A stretch of 64,000 nt of DNA from Auriscalpium vulgare (taxonomy: Eukaryota > Basidiomycota > Agaricomycetes > Russulales > Auriscalpiaceae): assembly GCA_019915015.1 (NCBI GenBank), contig JAHBBC010000017.1, positions 992,001 to 1,056,000 on the forward strand. The letters are read 5' to 3'. A program made the translations under genes and the position numbers. The notes beneath the pieces are model-generated. The model saw only the letters and a program-made list of their open reading frames with translations, did not search any database and had not been told where the DNA came from. This document shows, piece after piece, positions 10,101 through 19,861 of this stretch (position 1 is its first letter; each line of letters starts with the position of its first letter).

Positions 10101-10811
10101 ATTCTGCGCTGCGTCGATGATGCTCGGCGGTGTACGCGGACTCGAGGTTGTCGTATCTGGTACGCTCGGCGGCGTCACTACAATGTTCACCGCAGGACTC
10201 GGCGGGATCTGGCTGAGGTTTATTTCCTCTTCCTCCTGCTTAATCACCGGTGTCATTGCTGGTGGACCGTACTGGTTCACTATGGATCTGATGATACCGT
10301 CTATCTGGGCACGAACTACGGTAGCCGCCTGCACAGACTGTCGCGCCTGTTCGGCGACGACCGAAGCCGTCTCGACCTGCGACGCATGTGCGGCGACATG
10401 CATCTGGAGGTCGTCTAACATAGTGATCAGTCGGGGGTCCATGATCAGGGTACCCGGGTGCCCTTGATCATAGGCCAGTGCCCGCCCTTTGCCCTTGTCA
10501 CCGCGTGACGTGGCAGTCGTCTCGTCGTCGGGCATGTCCAGCGTATCCTCGATGTCGGTGAGCGACGTCAAGGCGCTCCCGCCACCCAGGCCCATGTCTA
10601 TCGACTGATTGGCTTGAGTGTGCGAGGGGCCGGGGTTCAGGCTGGGGCCCGGGGGCTCCACAACCACCGCCGGGACGAGCGCAGGCGTGTGCGGGTCCTC
10701 AACCGGCGATTCCTCCGGCTCAAGGTGAACGGGAGGAGGGGGGTTGCTCGGTTGCTTCGTGTTCCCGCCAGTACGGGGGGACACACGGTTCTTCTCAATG
10801 CGAGGCGCCAT
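7128..10811 (-). CDS. gag: gag-protease of element 1
   Basis: The best start is the ATG at 10811-10809 (MAPRIEKNRV), giving about 1227 aa; the frame is open slightly further upstream but without an ATG. Domains: a Pro-rich, acidic N-terminus; a retrotransposon gag capsid domain (LGALLRWLRLSQAV ... AAKWYNDEIES) around residues 390-500; a basic Arg/Ser-rich stretch; a zinc knuckle CFACGGMGHYSGDAEC at about 8820-8870, with H-to-C spacing of six rather than the usual four; a very acidic region rich in Asp, Glu, Ser and Thr; and an aspartic protease with VLFDSGSTTNGVS near 7520-7550. The protein ends ATPRE at the UGA discussed separately. It is longer than typical chromovirus Gag because of the acidic insert between knuckle and protease. 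Confidence 0.92.
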   Translation of the reverse strand: MAPRIEKNRVSPRTGGNTKQPSNPPPPVHLEPEESPVEDPHTPALVPAVVVEPPGPSLNPGPSHTQANQSIDMGLGGGSALTSLTDIEDTLDMPDDETTATSRGDKGKGRALAYDQGHPGTLIMDPRLITMLDDLQMHVAAHASQVETASVVAEQARQSVQAATVVRAQIDGIIRSIVNQYGPPAMTPVIKQEEEEINLSQIPPSPAVNIVVTPPSVPDTTTSSPRTPPSIIDAAQNSTHAIHGTRTPEEGRRNLEVHRARMAEMIQKTTPTARADTPVAREMTSSPECNKVRDHIRQFERDIDKTTERHVRIAEPYTSVSPYSVISAKPRVQPMPTQTTPKSGALGVLDPAERIREMVLSRVSEAVTVGFQIKGLKFTMPESYNGKDDLITFEVWLGALLRWLRLSQAVGPQYDSLRLDALGQCLTDRAAKWYNDEIESPSRPQADWTFLEAVLALFRRFVVGRSDQTALEYFMQTRYSRKGGVAEFYNELRTRSTRLVELPNDYTFRKLFVSGLPSDILEIMYKHKGVVAEEGTTTELLAAALEAETGTRAYRQMLDSLNRPRVSSVTTLAAAPPPSTRAARNVDGETRQVRSVSGTPRATTADVRKDGNGKSSNTRNRGRSDNSPTAASRDRSTTKPKRDRKTVTCFACGGMGHYSGDAECPKTEQPRVYAARVVDEDSQSLIDHDDQHDSVDPSRDAPRDADASSDDDDAGLLGTQYESAEEFAEDYETRESDVDDDDIGPPMRLATMRIAAMRIGASTGDEPAVPVDETSSDEEIAAPAAASTPVVIHTNGTNGFHSPMGTTPEDGWPVPDGAGTGWAGADSMTAWANPGAGAPWGTSNDDSPQDQPAESWADRDLNDWTAGTNANTEVMEYPDDTLVPLEASNDDSPQYAIVPRRQDVNEHALEDEYQRGIEAGIRMALQSVQTVQRGLEPMDLNRPGLEHANRVLDLLADRPYRPVNRADELSRLPVNDATDPDMPELTDIPESAVTSESTEVEHADTADTGVPGPAWMGQMTRVDEADDEVEDISELQIMASRATTAKVDTAPKWVYAANIRRQSSTEEQPNRSARLHQVIAANLKIGGTEMYVLFDSGSTTNGVSHEAAHVAKMDVFQLKEPMTLQLGCVGSRSRVNFGTRSTVFMGDREFPCFLDIVNIEHYDVILGTPFLKEYSAVLDFAANTIRFGNIVIPALSITEERSLMKRRGRYAQATPPVQMNALATPRE

Positions 10812-10885
10812 CGTATCACTACAGATGGCAGATTTCAGTAACTTTGAGTTAACTCGATAAACGTACTTTGAGGCGTTCAAAAAAC

Positions 10886-11088
10886 TGTAAGAACTAGTTA
10901 TCTTGAGGTCTTGCTGTTCACTCTAAAAGAACGGAATCCACGTATATTGAGCGAACTCGGTGGATGCCGTAGGTGTAGGATGGATGTACAAGACAAGAAG
11001 ATGCCTTCCCATAAAGGGAAGGCGCGACTACAACTACGGCTCGTGTAAACAATAACAAATAACGCCCGCAACGCGTGCCCGCGTTACA
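10886..11088 (-). repeat. 5' LTR of element 1
   Basis: This is the promoter-bearing LTR for the minus-strand element. It is 203 bp and reads the same as 1173-1375. The leader between it and the gag ATG is 74 bp. Confidence 0.95.
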
Positions 11089-11093
11089 AGCAG
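11089..11093. repeat. Target-site duplication AGCAG, right copy
   Basis: AGCAG follows the right LTR directly and matches 1168-1172. Removing it together with the element restores the reading frame of gene A. Confidence 0.93.
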
Positions 11094-12552
11094 GCTCATA
11101 GCAGAACTGCAAGGAGCGGCGCCGGCGCCGGTTCAGAAGAAGAAGACGAAGACGACGAGGGCGCGGAACGAGAAAGTCGTCCCCCCGCAGGCTCTCAGGA
11201 AATCGCTAAGGAGGGCAGGCGGCAACAGGTTCGCTGTAAATGTAATGCACCGTAGCCATCCACTAACTGTATTGTACACAGCGTGCCCCTCGTCACCGAA
11301 GAAGACCTCGACCACGCAATCCGGATGGAGATGGATGACGATCCCGATGCCGACGAGTCAGAGGAAGGCGATGTTCCTGTGGAGGGGACTGCGAGGGGTG
11401 CTGGGGCCAGCATGTACGTTTGCAGCGTCGTCCTTTCGTGGCTTATACTGATCTCTATTCACACAGCATGCACAATGTCACTGGACAAAAGCTCGACGCC
11501 GAAGATAACAGAGCGACGTCTCCGTCCGTCACTGCCGTCACCGCCGTGCCCGCCGTCACTGCCGTCACCGCCGTGCCCGCCGTCACTGCCGTCACCGCCG
11601 TGCCCGCCGTCACTGCCGTCCCCGCCGAACCTGCTGACGTTTCCCCAGCGCACTCCGAAGCTGCCGAGGGCAAGCCAGCGACTTTGGGCGCCATGCTGTC
11701 ACCCTGCCACACGTCCTTGCTCACCACCGACGCGCCGTCCGTGATCACTGTCTCCCCTTCCGCCACCGGCAACACTCGCCCAGATGCCGCTGCCCAGGCG
11801 GCGCCGCCGGCGCCGGCCATGGCCATCGCGACTACGGCGCCCCCAACCCCAACCGGACTATCAGTTCAAGTCAATGCCGCTTCTGGGCCTACGCCGAACG
11901 ACGAAGATTGGGTTCGGGAGGCGTACACATACCTGGACAAAATAATCACGGAGCCGGAGTGGGAAGCAGTCTTGCAATGCTGGCTGACGCTAGAGAGGCA
12001 GCTCGGTAGCATTGATGCTCGTGTAAGTTGTCAATACTACATACACGTGTCTAAACATAACTGACTACAATTGATCAGGACAAGAGCCATTGGCTGAACT
12101 CTGACAAGAAAGTGCGCCCGGTGGCTGTCGCTTCCTGGTTCAAGGAAGGTCGGCACTACGACAAGTGGCCGACCATCAAGAAAGCGTCCGCATTCGGCCG
12201 CACGTGGCGTCAATGGTGGATCAAAATGAACCCCGCATGGCGTGTGGGCAAACAAGATTGGCCGCTGTGTCGTGATGTGGTGGCGGAGGAGACATGGCCA
12301 GAGCTCAGGAAAGGCGGGCGCAATGGGTTTGTTATCGTGCTGTTAACTCTCGTGTGGTGGACTGCGGCCGCGAACGGCAACGCGGAGGTGAATGAGGTAA
12401 TCTCTGCCCTCGAAGATGTTGAGTGGGTCTTGGGCCAGATTGTTGGCGGGGCAATGCAGCGCGGCGAGAAACGAGGGGCAGCCGATGACGGCGACATCTC
12501 GAGCTCGAAACGGTGCGTGTCCCTTGAAGTGCAACGCAAGCGGCAACACTGA
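11094..12552 (+). pseudogene. Gene A, 3' part (separated from its 5' exons by element 1)
   Basis: Continuing from 1172 in frame, exons are 11094-11228, 11282-11413, 11467-12022 and 12079-12552 (stop TGA). Together with the 5' part they give at least 750 codons without an internal stop. The product has a basic helix (VQKKKTKTTRARNEK), the acidic segment EEDLDHAIRMEMDDDPDADE, a Thr/Ala/Val/Pro minisatellite, and a conserved-looking C-terminal domain rich in Trp (SWFKEGRHYDKW, TWRQWWIKMNPAWR, LTLVWWTAAANG). Trp-rich C-termini of this kind recur in agaricomycete hypothetical proteins; I cannot assign a function. Apart from the insertion, this gene looks intact. Confidence 0.72.
11528..11626 (+). 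repeat. Coding minisatellite, 27-bp unit
   Basis: Three exact 27-bp units (GTCACTGCCGTCACCGCC plus GTGCCCGCC) and an 18-bp partial unit lie inside an exon of gene A. They encode repeated VTAVTAVPA and keep frame. Confidence 0.93.
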
Positions 12553-12636
12553 CCACTGGTGACCACAGGCTGAAGGTGTAACGACGCAACGTGCTTGGTC
12601 CTGCCCCCCGATGTTTTGTCCGCGCTGATACATTTC

Positions 12637-12773
12637 TTGCTCTCTCGCCCCGTGTCGCCCCGTGATCTCCCTGTGACATATGTGAACCACTTTTTTCTTG
12701 CGATGTTCCGTCATTCCTTGCTCTCTCGCCTCGTGATCTCCCTGTGATATATGTGAACCACTTTTTGCTTGCG
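12637..12773. repeat. Imperfect direct duplication downstream of gene A
   Basis: 12637-12702 and 12718-12773 share TTGCTCTCTCGCC, GTGATCTCCCTGTGA and ATGTGAACCACTTTTT. The pair is a local tandem duplication in the 3' flank of gene A. No gene is seen between 12553 and 13394. Confidence 0.8.
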
Positions 12774-12869
12774 TCGTATAGCTTTTGCCGTAGCTAGCGT
12801 ACGAAATTACCCTACGTCTGAATATATAAAATAATATAAAATCCGTGGGACCTAAGGGGTGCATAGGAG

Positions 12870-13370
12870 CACTACAGTCAATGCGCTAGCGTTGCTCGGG
12901 TGAGCCGAGTATGCACTATAGTTAATGTACAATGTACTGTAGTGCAGTGAGGTCTCTCCCGTGCACGAGTACTATAGTACGTCTAAATCACTGTAGTGCT
13001 GAATGCAATAGGACGCACTGTAGTGGATCAAAGGCAGCCCGGTAACCCATTTTATTCTGTACACTGTAGCGCTGCATATACATATACACTGTAGTGAAAA
13101 AGAAATGTGCGGTGCAGAGACCGTACATTATGTGAATCACTATAGTGAAATTTAACAGGTGGTGTGGTACCTACACCGTACATTATAATAACCACTACAG
13201 TAAAAAAGAACGGCTGCATCATACACTATAGTGAAGAAGAAATGTGCAGTACAGACACCCTACATTATGTGAATCACTATAGTGAAGATATACAGGTGGT
13301 GTGGTACCTACACCGTACATTATGATAACCACTACAGTGAAAGAAAACGGCTGCATTATGCACTATAGTG
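12870..13370. repeat. Array of 10-bp palindromes CACTRYAGTG within a 137-bp tandem repeat
   Basis: About fourteen exact or one-to-two-mismatch copies of CACTATAGTG, CACTGTAGTG or CACTACAGTG occur here, for example at 12989, 13016, 13087, 13138, 13224, 13275, 13330 and 13361. The right part is a tandem repeat with a 137-bp period (13087-13223, 13224-13360, then a third start). Each unit has palindromes at offsets 0, +51 and +106, and an inverted repeat centred on GGTACC (GGTGTGGTACCTACACC). No ORF is associated. Confidence 0.88.
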
Positions 13371-13394
13371 TGAAGTGCAACTCGCAAACTGGCT

Positions 13395-14932
13395 ATGATA
13401 CTATGGTTTTGCTACAACAGCAGGGCAAAAGTGAATAAAGTAGGCCCTACGGCTCGCGAATGGGAGATGCTTCCGCTTCCCGCCTATGACCAGGACGAAG
13501 AAGACGATTTCATCGAGTCTATATATGGGAAGAACATCGGTCCCATGAGGCCACCGGCCGATCCTCCAACCCCTTCAACTGTCGAGCCGCGCGCCACATC
13601 GCCATCCGGGAAAGGGAAGGAGAGAGCACACGTCGACCCACCATTCCCAGTCCGTGACAGCGACGCGGATGTCGAGCATCAGCTACATCAAGAAGAGGCC
13701 GACGTTCAAACCGCCATTCGTGTCTCTCGGGTCCTACGTCAGTGGTGGAAAGTGTAGCGAGGGAACCCGACACTCCAAAAGTTCCGACGTTACTCGCTCG
13801 TATGTCCCAAGGAATTTCAGTTCGGCCCACATCTTTGTTGTCGCGGATGGATACAGTGCCCACAACTTCACTTATGGACAGAATATCCGAGACACGCAGC
13901 GATCAGTTGACGGCCATAGACACTGAGCCTGTTTCCCCCACTCCGGCCAATGTGAGCTTGGAGGAGCAACCCGTCACTGTTAATATGGAAGTATACGGGA
14001 CATCTTCACCGCTGCATGGGGTCGCCACGTTCTCAGCGGCCATCTTACGTCCTTCGGAGACTCCGTTGTCCATTCCGCCCACCACTCCCATCCTTACCGG
14101 GCATATTCACTTGCTGTCACGCTCGAAACTGCGAGTAGCGATGTGGAGAGATGCCTGCACTGCACCGTGGCCAGACGTGATTGCCTTCATGCTCAGCAAA
14201 GGCATTTCCTTCCGATGGAGCTATCCAAAGAGCCGTTTACCGCGGCCACTTCCAATCCTGCCGGACAGCTGGGCGGCGTACGCGCACGTCAACCTCACCC
14301 AAGTTCGTTGGTGGGAGGCACGCGCCAACATCTGGGACGCGTACCTCGCGACTGTGCGCGATCTCATGACACAGCCTAACGCACGCATGTTCCTCCAAGC
14401 GGGTGGAATTTCTTGGAGACTCACCCTTCAATTTGGGCCTCCTAGCCTGTTGGAGGATGCGGGTACGGGGCCTTCGCGGCTAGTGACGGATTATGGCATT
14501 GGCGACCCGACGACAGCTCCAGTCCCTAGCTGCTTCAACCGTACGACGCCATCGGAGGTAGATCGACTGTATGGAGGAAAGAGCGGAAGGAGCCTTTGGC
14601 CGAGACAGAAGGACTTTCTGGACAGTCGCGCCTGGAACGGTGAATGGTCCTGGTCCAACGAAGTCTGGTTCACCACGCGTCTGAATAACCTATCCGCGGC
14701 GAAGCAAGACCTCACCCTCACGCCGACACAGTGGGCTAAAGAACTGCGTAATGCCTTGCGCCCAGCTGAACGACGTGCACTGGACGGTGTAGGTTCGGAG
14801 GCACACGCAGAGGGCAGGATCAACGCAGACCCCGACATCGCAGCCCTGGGAATCCTCGACTTGAGCGCGCTGCATGCCTCTTGGGACAATTCGAGCGAAG
14901 CTTCCAACGCCGAGACTGGGGGGGCTTTGTGA
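13395..14932 (+). pseudogene. Gene B, hypothetical protein with a probable frameshift
   Basis: An N-terminal ORF from the ATG at 13395 (about 120 aa, acidic, YDQDEEDDFIESIYG) ends at 13757. A second ORF in another frame is open from 13742 to 14932 (396 aa). They overlap with no usable splice pair, so a one-base indel near 13740 is the simplest reading. The second part has Trp/Arg-rich conserved-looking segments (SRSKLRVAMWRDACTAPW, WWEARANIWDAYLATVRDLM, WSWSNEVWFTTRLNN). I do not recognise the family. Its position beside gene A and its style suggest a transposon-associated hypothetical protein, which is inference. Confidence 0.5.
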
Positions 14933-15013
14933 CGGGAGAAAGAGGCCCAGAGGTAACGCGGGCAGAAGGTCATTAGTCTCGACGCAGGACGCTATTAGAT
15001 TACGGTATGATAG

Positions 15014-15828
15014 ACTTGCTGGGAGTGGGCCGGTGCTAAGCACGGCAGGTACAATTCCGTTTCTAGCTTTGTGTGAATATTATTGTGTAGAATATGTAGG
15101 ATATGTAGTTACTGTGCTCTTTGACCCTCCAATCTCACAACAAACATGGACCCAACCATGCCCCAATCAATACCTGGCCGGCCTCACTCGCAAGCTCGTG
15201 CAGGCCGCCAGGTATTGAATTGGGACACTTAAGCCAAATATCCTGAGTGCAATTTTATGGGGGGAGTCTTGAGAATACAGATATTTGAGTTGGGCAGTAC
15301 ATTGGTAGTCAAGAGACATGGTGTCATTTACGGATGCACACCATAGTAATTCTGAAAACGATAGGAAAGAAATGTATACATAGTCTAGTGGTAAGTAGAG
15401 ATGCTATGTTTCTCTTGTAGCTAAGGGAACTAGGGTTCAAATCCCACTAAGGACCCCTTGAAAAATATTAATATTTTCCGGCTATGTTAGCCGGAGTAGA
15501 GAGACATGACGTAGTTTTCCGGGTACACCAGCTACAAACTACGTCATGCTTCACGTCGACCGTGGGAACTTTTTACCAAAAATGGAATTCATAGAGCTTT
15601 TGCGTCTGATACTAGAACAACTGGAATTTTACTCATATCTATTCTCCTTAGCTTACAAAATACAAAATACTGACTGAAACGAGAGTATGAGGCAGAAAAA
15701 CACGGGATTGGTGAAAAATAGACCGTGGGAACAAAGACCTATATATGGGGGTGAAGATGAAAGTTGCATGGGGGTCCAAAAACCGCGACTGGTGCTTACA
15801 TAAGAAACGATTCAAGGGAATCGTAATT
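15014..15828 (+). repeat. Diverged long copy of the ACTTGCTGGGAGTGGGCC repeat family
   Basis: The head (ACTTGCTGGGAGTGGGCCGG with a GTGC/GCAC hairpin) and tail (GTTGCATGGG ... ACATAAG, AACGATTCA, GGGAATCGTAAT) match the two ~470-bp repeats inside Gypsy element 2 at 49079 and 53254. The middle differs and is longer. It contains a 22-bp inverted repeat (15162-15183 with 15203-15224), a tRNA-like segment and a second inverted repeat around GACGTAGTTTT/AAACTACGTC (15508-15550). It looks like an old family member that received other insertions. Confidence 0.6.
15378..15462 (+). repeat. tRNA-like segment with pol III A and B boxes (SINE-like)
   Basis: TAGTGGTAAGTAG (A-box-like, 15386-15398) and GGTTCAAATCC (B box, 15434-15444) have tRNA-like spacing. 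The acceptor and T stems do not pair well, so this is more likely a tRNA-derived SINE head or tRNA relic than a working tRNA gene. Confidence 0.5.
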
Positions 15829-16538
15829 AGATTAAGTCGGAGTTTGAAGATGACTGTAAGTATATAAGTCGTGTACTGACAGCATCGTGCATCATCAATA
15901 CAACGTGTTTCTTTTTCTTTTTCCTTTCCTCGTCTCATCGTCTCATATTTTCTCTCTTCAAGTCTCCTGCAAGTAAGGTAGTTGCTAGACGACTACGAGA
16001 ACCGACGACGCGACGACGCGACAAGTCACGAGCGCGTGAAGCTTCTTGAGCGCCATCAGTGCGCCCACAGAACCACACACGCGCGACGCACTTGGGCCGC
16101 CGGCGCCTCGCCCATCTCTCTCTCTCGCCAGTCACCAGGAGGAAGCCTCCTAACGACTGAGCTCCCGCTCGGGCCTTGCGCCTACGGGCGTGATCATCTC
16201 TCCTCGCCCTCCACTCCTTCCGTGCTACGGAGGAGGTCTGTCAACACGGGGAAGCCCCGTACCGACAGGACGACACACCTTTGGTTCCTTCCTGGGCTCG
16301 TCTCTCGCCCGTCCTACTCCGAATCTCGAGACTCACCTGCTAGAGGCGTCTCATGAAACAGGGCCTCAATGCCAGTGTAGAGCTACATACCAAGCTTAGG
16401 ACGCTGCATAGGTGGTGTTGTCAGTGCAGCCCTACAGCTGTCAGCAGGCTGTCTTAGTAGAATGCATTGATGAATGCTAGATCAAGGTAGCAAATGGTTT
16501 TTCCAGATGTCCTCACACCTACCCTTGGCCCCTCCAGC
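15829..16538. other. Gene-poor stretch
   Basis: The first part is AT-rich with pyrimidine runs near 15910-15960; after that it is GC-rich. Short ORFs exist on both strands but none has a recognisable motif or splice pattern. It ends at the left target duplication of the hAT element. Confidence 0.5.
16531..16538. repeat. hAT target-site duplication CCTCCAGC, left
   Basis: This 8-bp sequence is repeated exactly at 22208-22215. Eight-base duplications are diagnostic for the hAT superfamily. Confidence 0.93.
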
Positions 16539-16719
16539 CAGTGTTGGCTTTGACCCGGTCAGACCCCGGTCAGTCAATATGGTCAAGTCGAAGCGTCAAA
16601 GACGTCAAGTCAACCATTGACCGGGTCAACACCACGTGAGCCGCGGATGCCTGAGACTCAAGAGCTTGAGCTCAAGCTGTCACGCCAAGATATATGATTA
16701 AATGTATATATACGGATAT

Positions 16720-18413
16720 CTAAGTGTCCTCGCCCACCAGCAAATCTTGTGCCTCCGTCTCACGCGCAACATTGCGCATCCCTCCTTTCCAATGGAGTGC
16801 AAGGCACTCCGAACGCTCGTCAGAGAAGTCGAACAGATGGGCCAATGGGATAAGGCGAGAGGCGGAGGGAAATTCGACGATGGCAGGAGGCAGGGACGGG
16901 AGCGCGATAATCTCGCGTAGTGTGGTTGGCAACCCGATGGCATCATTTTCTGCATCCTGGATAGCCCTCGCCATCGTTTCTATGTCCTCCTCTTCAGAGT
17001 CGGCAATGGCGAGTGGACTGTCTGAGTTAGCTAACTCCGGAGAAGAGCTCGCATGGGTGGCCTCGTCGTCACCGAACTTCCTCTTCTGGTGCCTGTGCGT
17101 GAGACCGGCCTCGGTATGTTTGCGCTTGATCTCTGATTGCAAGACCGTAGACTTGTGGATGTTACCAGGGCGCAATTTGTTGAGAATTTTGGTGTGCGTG
17201 ATCCCGAATTTGCTGAATGTTCGCTCGCAGCCCGCCGAGTTGGCAATGACGGAGAAGAGCCGGATCGCTAAGAGAACAAACAGATTGTGGCCGTGTTCCG
17301 TTCCATCATCCATGTGTGCCCAGATCACAGCAAGGTCAACATCTTCATCCTGACAGAAAGGAGTCAGTAGACGCAAATGCACATAGGCACAAAGCTTACC
17401 CGACTCCGATAGAGTTGCTGCAGTGCCTCGAGCTGCATGTTCGAGGATGAGAACTCGCCGACATCAGCAAAATAATCCTCAAAGGCCTTCAGGAAATCCA
17501 CATCGGCGTCCTTGCCGAGGATGCGCCGCAGAAGCCGCGAGGTAATTGTATATAGTTGGTTGTGAGTCAGTGCCGCACGGTTGAAACACTGGTAACAGAT
17601 GAATGGGTTTAGGAATAGGGCGACAATAAATACGTCCTGATCGGCCTTGGCCCATCGAGTCTCGAGGCTGATCAAGACGCGGTCGCAGAGAGCGCGTGGA
17701 GAGTTGCTATCGGAGTAAATCCGGTAGAGGTTGCCGAGGGTAAGGACGACGTGGTCCAGCCTTGTATGTGTTGCCTGCGTGATATTTGCAGCAATCGCAA
17801 GCGGCTCAAGTACAGCCTGGATGCTATGTGAGAGGCACGAGAAATTAGCTGATGCGTCACCGTGAACAAAAAAACAAGGTGCGCACCGGTCAAGATTTTC
17901 CCAAAAACCGCGATCCTCGACAATCATCATTACCTCCCTTGCCTTCGTCTGCGCCGCTTGCTCCCTTCCAACACTCTGTATGAGTTTCTCCCTATTCCGC
18001 AGCACACAGGCCTTGATGGAACCCTCGAGCTTTTGCAGTGGGCGGTCCAGCGTGTGAGAACGGGAAGGAGCAGCACCCAGGATTTGCCGTCGAAGGTGAG
18101 CTCCTGTTCCATGCGCAGGAGTGACAAAGCTTGGTCGTGATTATTGAACCATTTGATGACTGCCACAGCTTCTGCAAGCGTGTCTTTGAAGGTGGGTTGG
18201 GATTTCAGCACATCACCGACGACGAGATTGATTTGATGTGCCCAGCAGAGGAGCACAATCATCCAGCCAAATGAAGCAAACAGCAAGCGTCGCATCTTCT
18301 TTCCATCCGGACCGTCGTCTGTGCACCACGCTATCATCTTCACGCCGAACTTCTTCTGGGCTGTCTCGATATCTCCCTTCACGAGCTCAAATAACTGATC
18401 ACCTGTCTTCGGG
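16720..18413 (-). pseudogene. hAT transposase, C-terminal two thirds
   Basis: Reading right to left: KTGDQLFELVKGDIETAQKK leads into the catalytic region (CTDDGPDGKKMRRLL, CWAHQINLVVGD near 18210-18330), then VLTRWTAH. A one-base frameshift near 18035 separates this from VLRNREKLIQSVGR. An intron at about 17350-17400 precedes the hAT dimerisation domain (NSAGCERTFSKFGITHTKI, near 17170-17240). The stop is at 16720. The dimerisation motif is complete. The gene is continuous in sense with the N-terminal part at 20983-21917. Confidence 0.88.
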
Positions 18414-19497
18414 AGTTACGATTACTCTTAATCGTTTCTTTCTTCAACCAAGTCAGGCCAAAACGTGAACACATTATAAGTCGCTTTAGGAAATAGATCC
18501 CACGGTCAAGTCGCGTCGTCCCAACTGCCTTTTTCAGTAATTCTTAGCTAAGCAGGTCCTGCCGCACCTTGCAGGATCCTCACACTTCAACTATAGCACT
18601 AGCATGGTTCTCATTACGAGTACTCTTAATTATGATTCCTCCTAATCATTTATTTCCTCCATCAGTCAGGCGAAATGCATGCATTAGAAAGAATGCTCTA
18701 GGAGATATGTCCCAAAGCTTGGACTAAAGTCAAGTCGTGTCGTCCCATCTGCCTAATTCTGTAATTCTTAGCTAAGTAGCTCCTGCCTGCCCTGTGATTT
18801 ACACACCTTTGCACCGCAAAAGACACTCGTGTCTGCGAGTATTTTGCATTTTCCAAGCTAATTAGCATTGATATACACATGATACCAATTGTTCTCAGGT
18901 CAGAAGAGAAGGCCTTCTAACTTCCCTTTTTGGTAACATGTTCCCACGGGGTGACAATAGTGAGGTTGGCAATTGGGAGGGCCCTAGTTGCTAACTACCA
19001 TGCATTATATATACCAGAAGTGTTGAGAGGATATTGATCATGTGAATAGCCAATGATATAATTCCTCAACAAGCGTGGGAAAATGACGCAGTTGAATCAG
19101 GCAGACTGGGATTTTTGCCGGTCAATGAGTCATTGCTTACTAATCCCGGGGATAAAGTACCCGGTTACCCGGTAATTGAGCAATTTTTAGCTAAGTAGCT
19201 CCTGCCCAATGTTTTTCAACACCTTCTCACTTCCAAAGACACTCATGTCTGCAAGTATTTTGTGTTTTGCAAGCTAACCAGCAACAATATGAACATGTTT
19301 TCAATTGTTCTCGAGTCAGCAAAAAATACTGCACGATTTCCATTTTAGGTAATATGTTCCCACGGGTAGGCCAAACACGCACCATGACGCATCAACCGGC
19401 ACTTTCAACTGTGTGCAGGTTTAAACACGTCATGGTGCACAAACCCGGCTACTACAATACCCGGGCTGAATAATTATATTATTAAAAAGTCGCACAG

Positions 19498-19570
19498 AGG
19501 GAGAATTGAACCTACAACCTCTTGGTTCTTTATATCAACCAATAGTATTGACCACTACACTACAAGGCCA
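19498..19570 (-). repeat. tRNA-like segment (SINE-like), minus strand
   Basis: Read on the minus strand, TAGTGTAGTGGTCAATAC (A box) and GGTTCAATTCTCC (B box) flank a good anticodon-arm-like stem (TTGGTT/AACCAA). The T stem is poorly paired and no clean acceptor stem is visible, so a functional tRNA gene is unlikely. Confidence 0.5.
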
Positions 19571-19861
19571 TTTAGCTTTGTAGGATATGTACAGTACTTG
19601 TTGACCTTCTATCTTCTCCTGCCCTACAAGACAGTTTGCTCTTTGCATCAATTTCTTTCCCCTTCTTTGGTACTTTGGGAAAAGATATATATATATAAAG
19701 CTACAATTATTGTGATTTGCAAAATGGATGAGATTCACTGAAAAAAAGAGTTCAGAGGTCTTCGACCCGTGGGCTGCGGTGCCACCAGGTGCCGTGGCTT
19801 CGCTCTTGACTCCAACGCTTACACATCACCGCTGCTTCCCACAACATGTGACGTGTTGTCG

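Larger units (their letters stand above)
1173..11088 (-). mobile_element. Ty3/Gypsy chromovirus LTR retrotransposon (element 1)
   Basis: The element is 9,916 bp on the minus strand, bounded by two 203-bp LTRs that read as identical by eye and by the duplication AGCAG. Order from its 5' end: LTR, gag-protease ORF, in-frame UGA, pol ORF (RT, RNase H, integrase, chromodomain), a third ORF, polypurine tract, LTR. The domain order with a C-terminal chromodomain places it in the chromovirus branch. Matching LTRs and open ORFs point to a very recent insertion. No TGG-type primer binding site follows the 5' LTR (the sequence starts GTTTTTTGAACG), so priming may be by another tRNA offset or by self-priming; this is unresolved. 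Confidence 0.95.

Noticed and set aside
10860..10885. Primer binding site of element 1
   Set aside because: The sequence after the 5' LTR lacks TGG, and I could not find a complementary 5' transcript end for self-priming, so no site is called.
12870..13370. CRISPR-like array
   Set aside because: The repeated palindromes are short and unevenly spaced within a tandem duplication, and the genome is eukaryotic.
15378..15462. Functional tRNA gene
   Set aside because: A and B boxes are good but acceptor and T stems do not pair and no clear anticodon arm forms.
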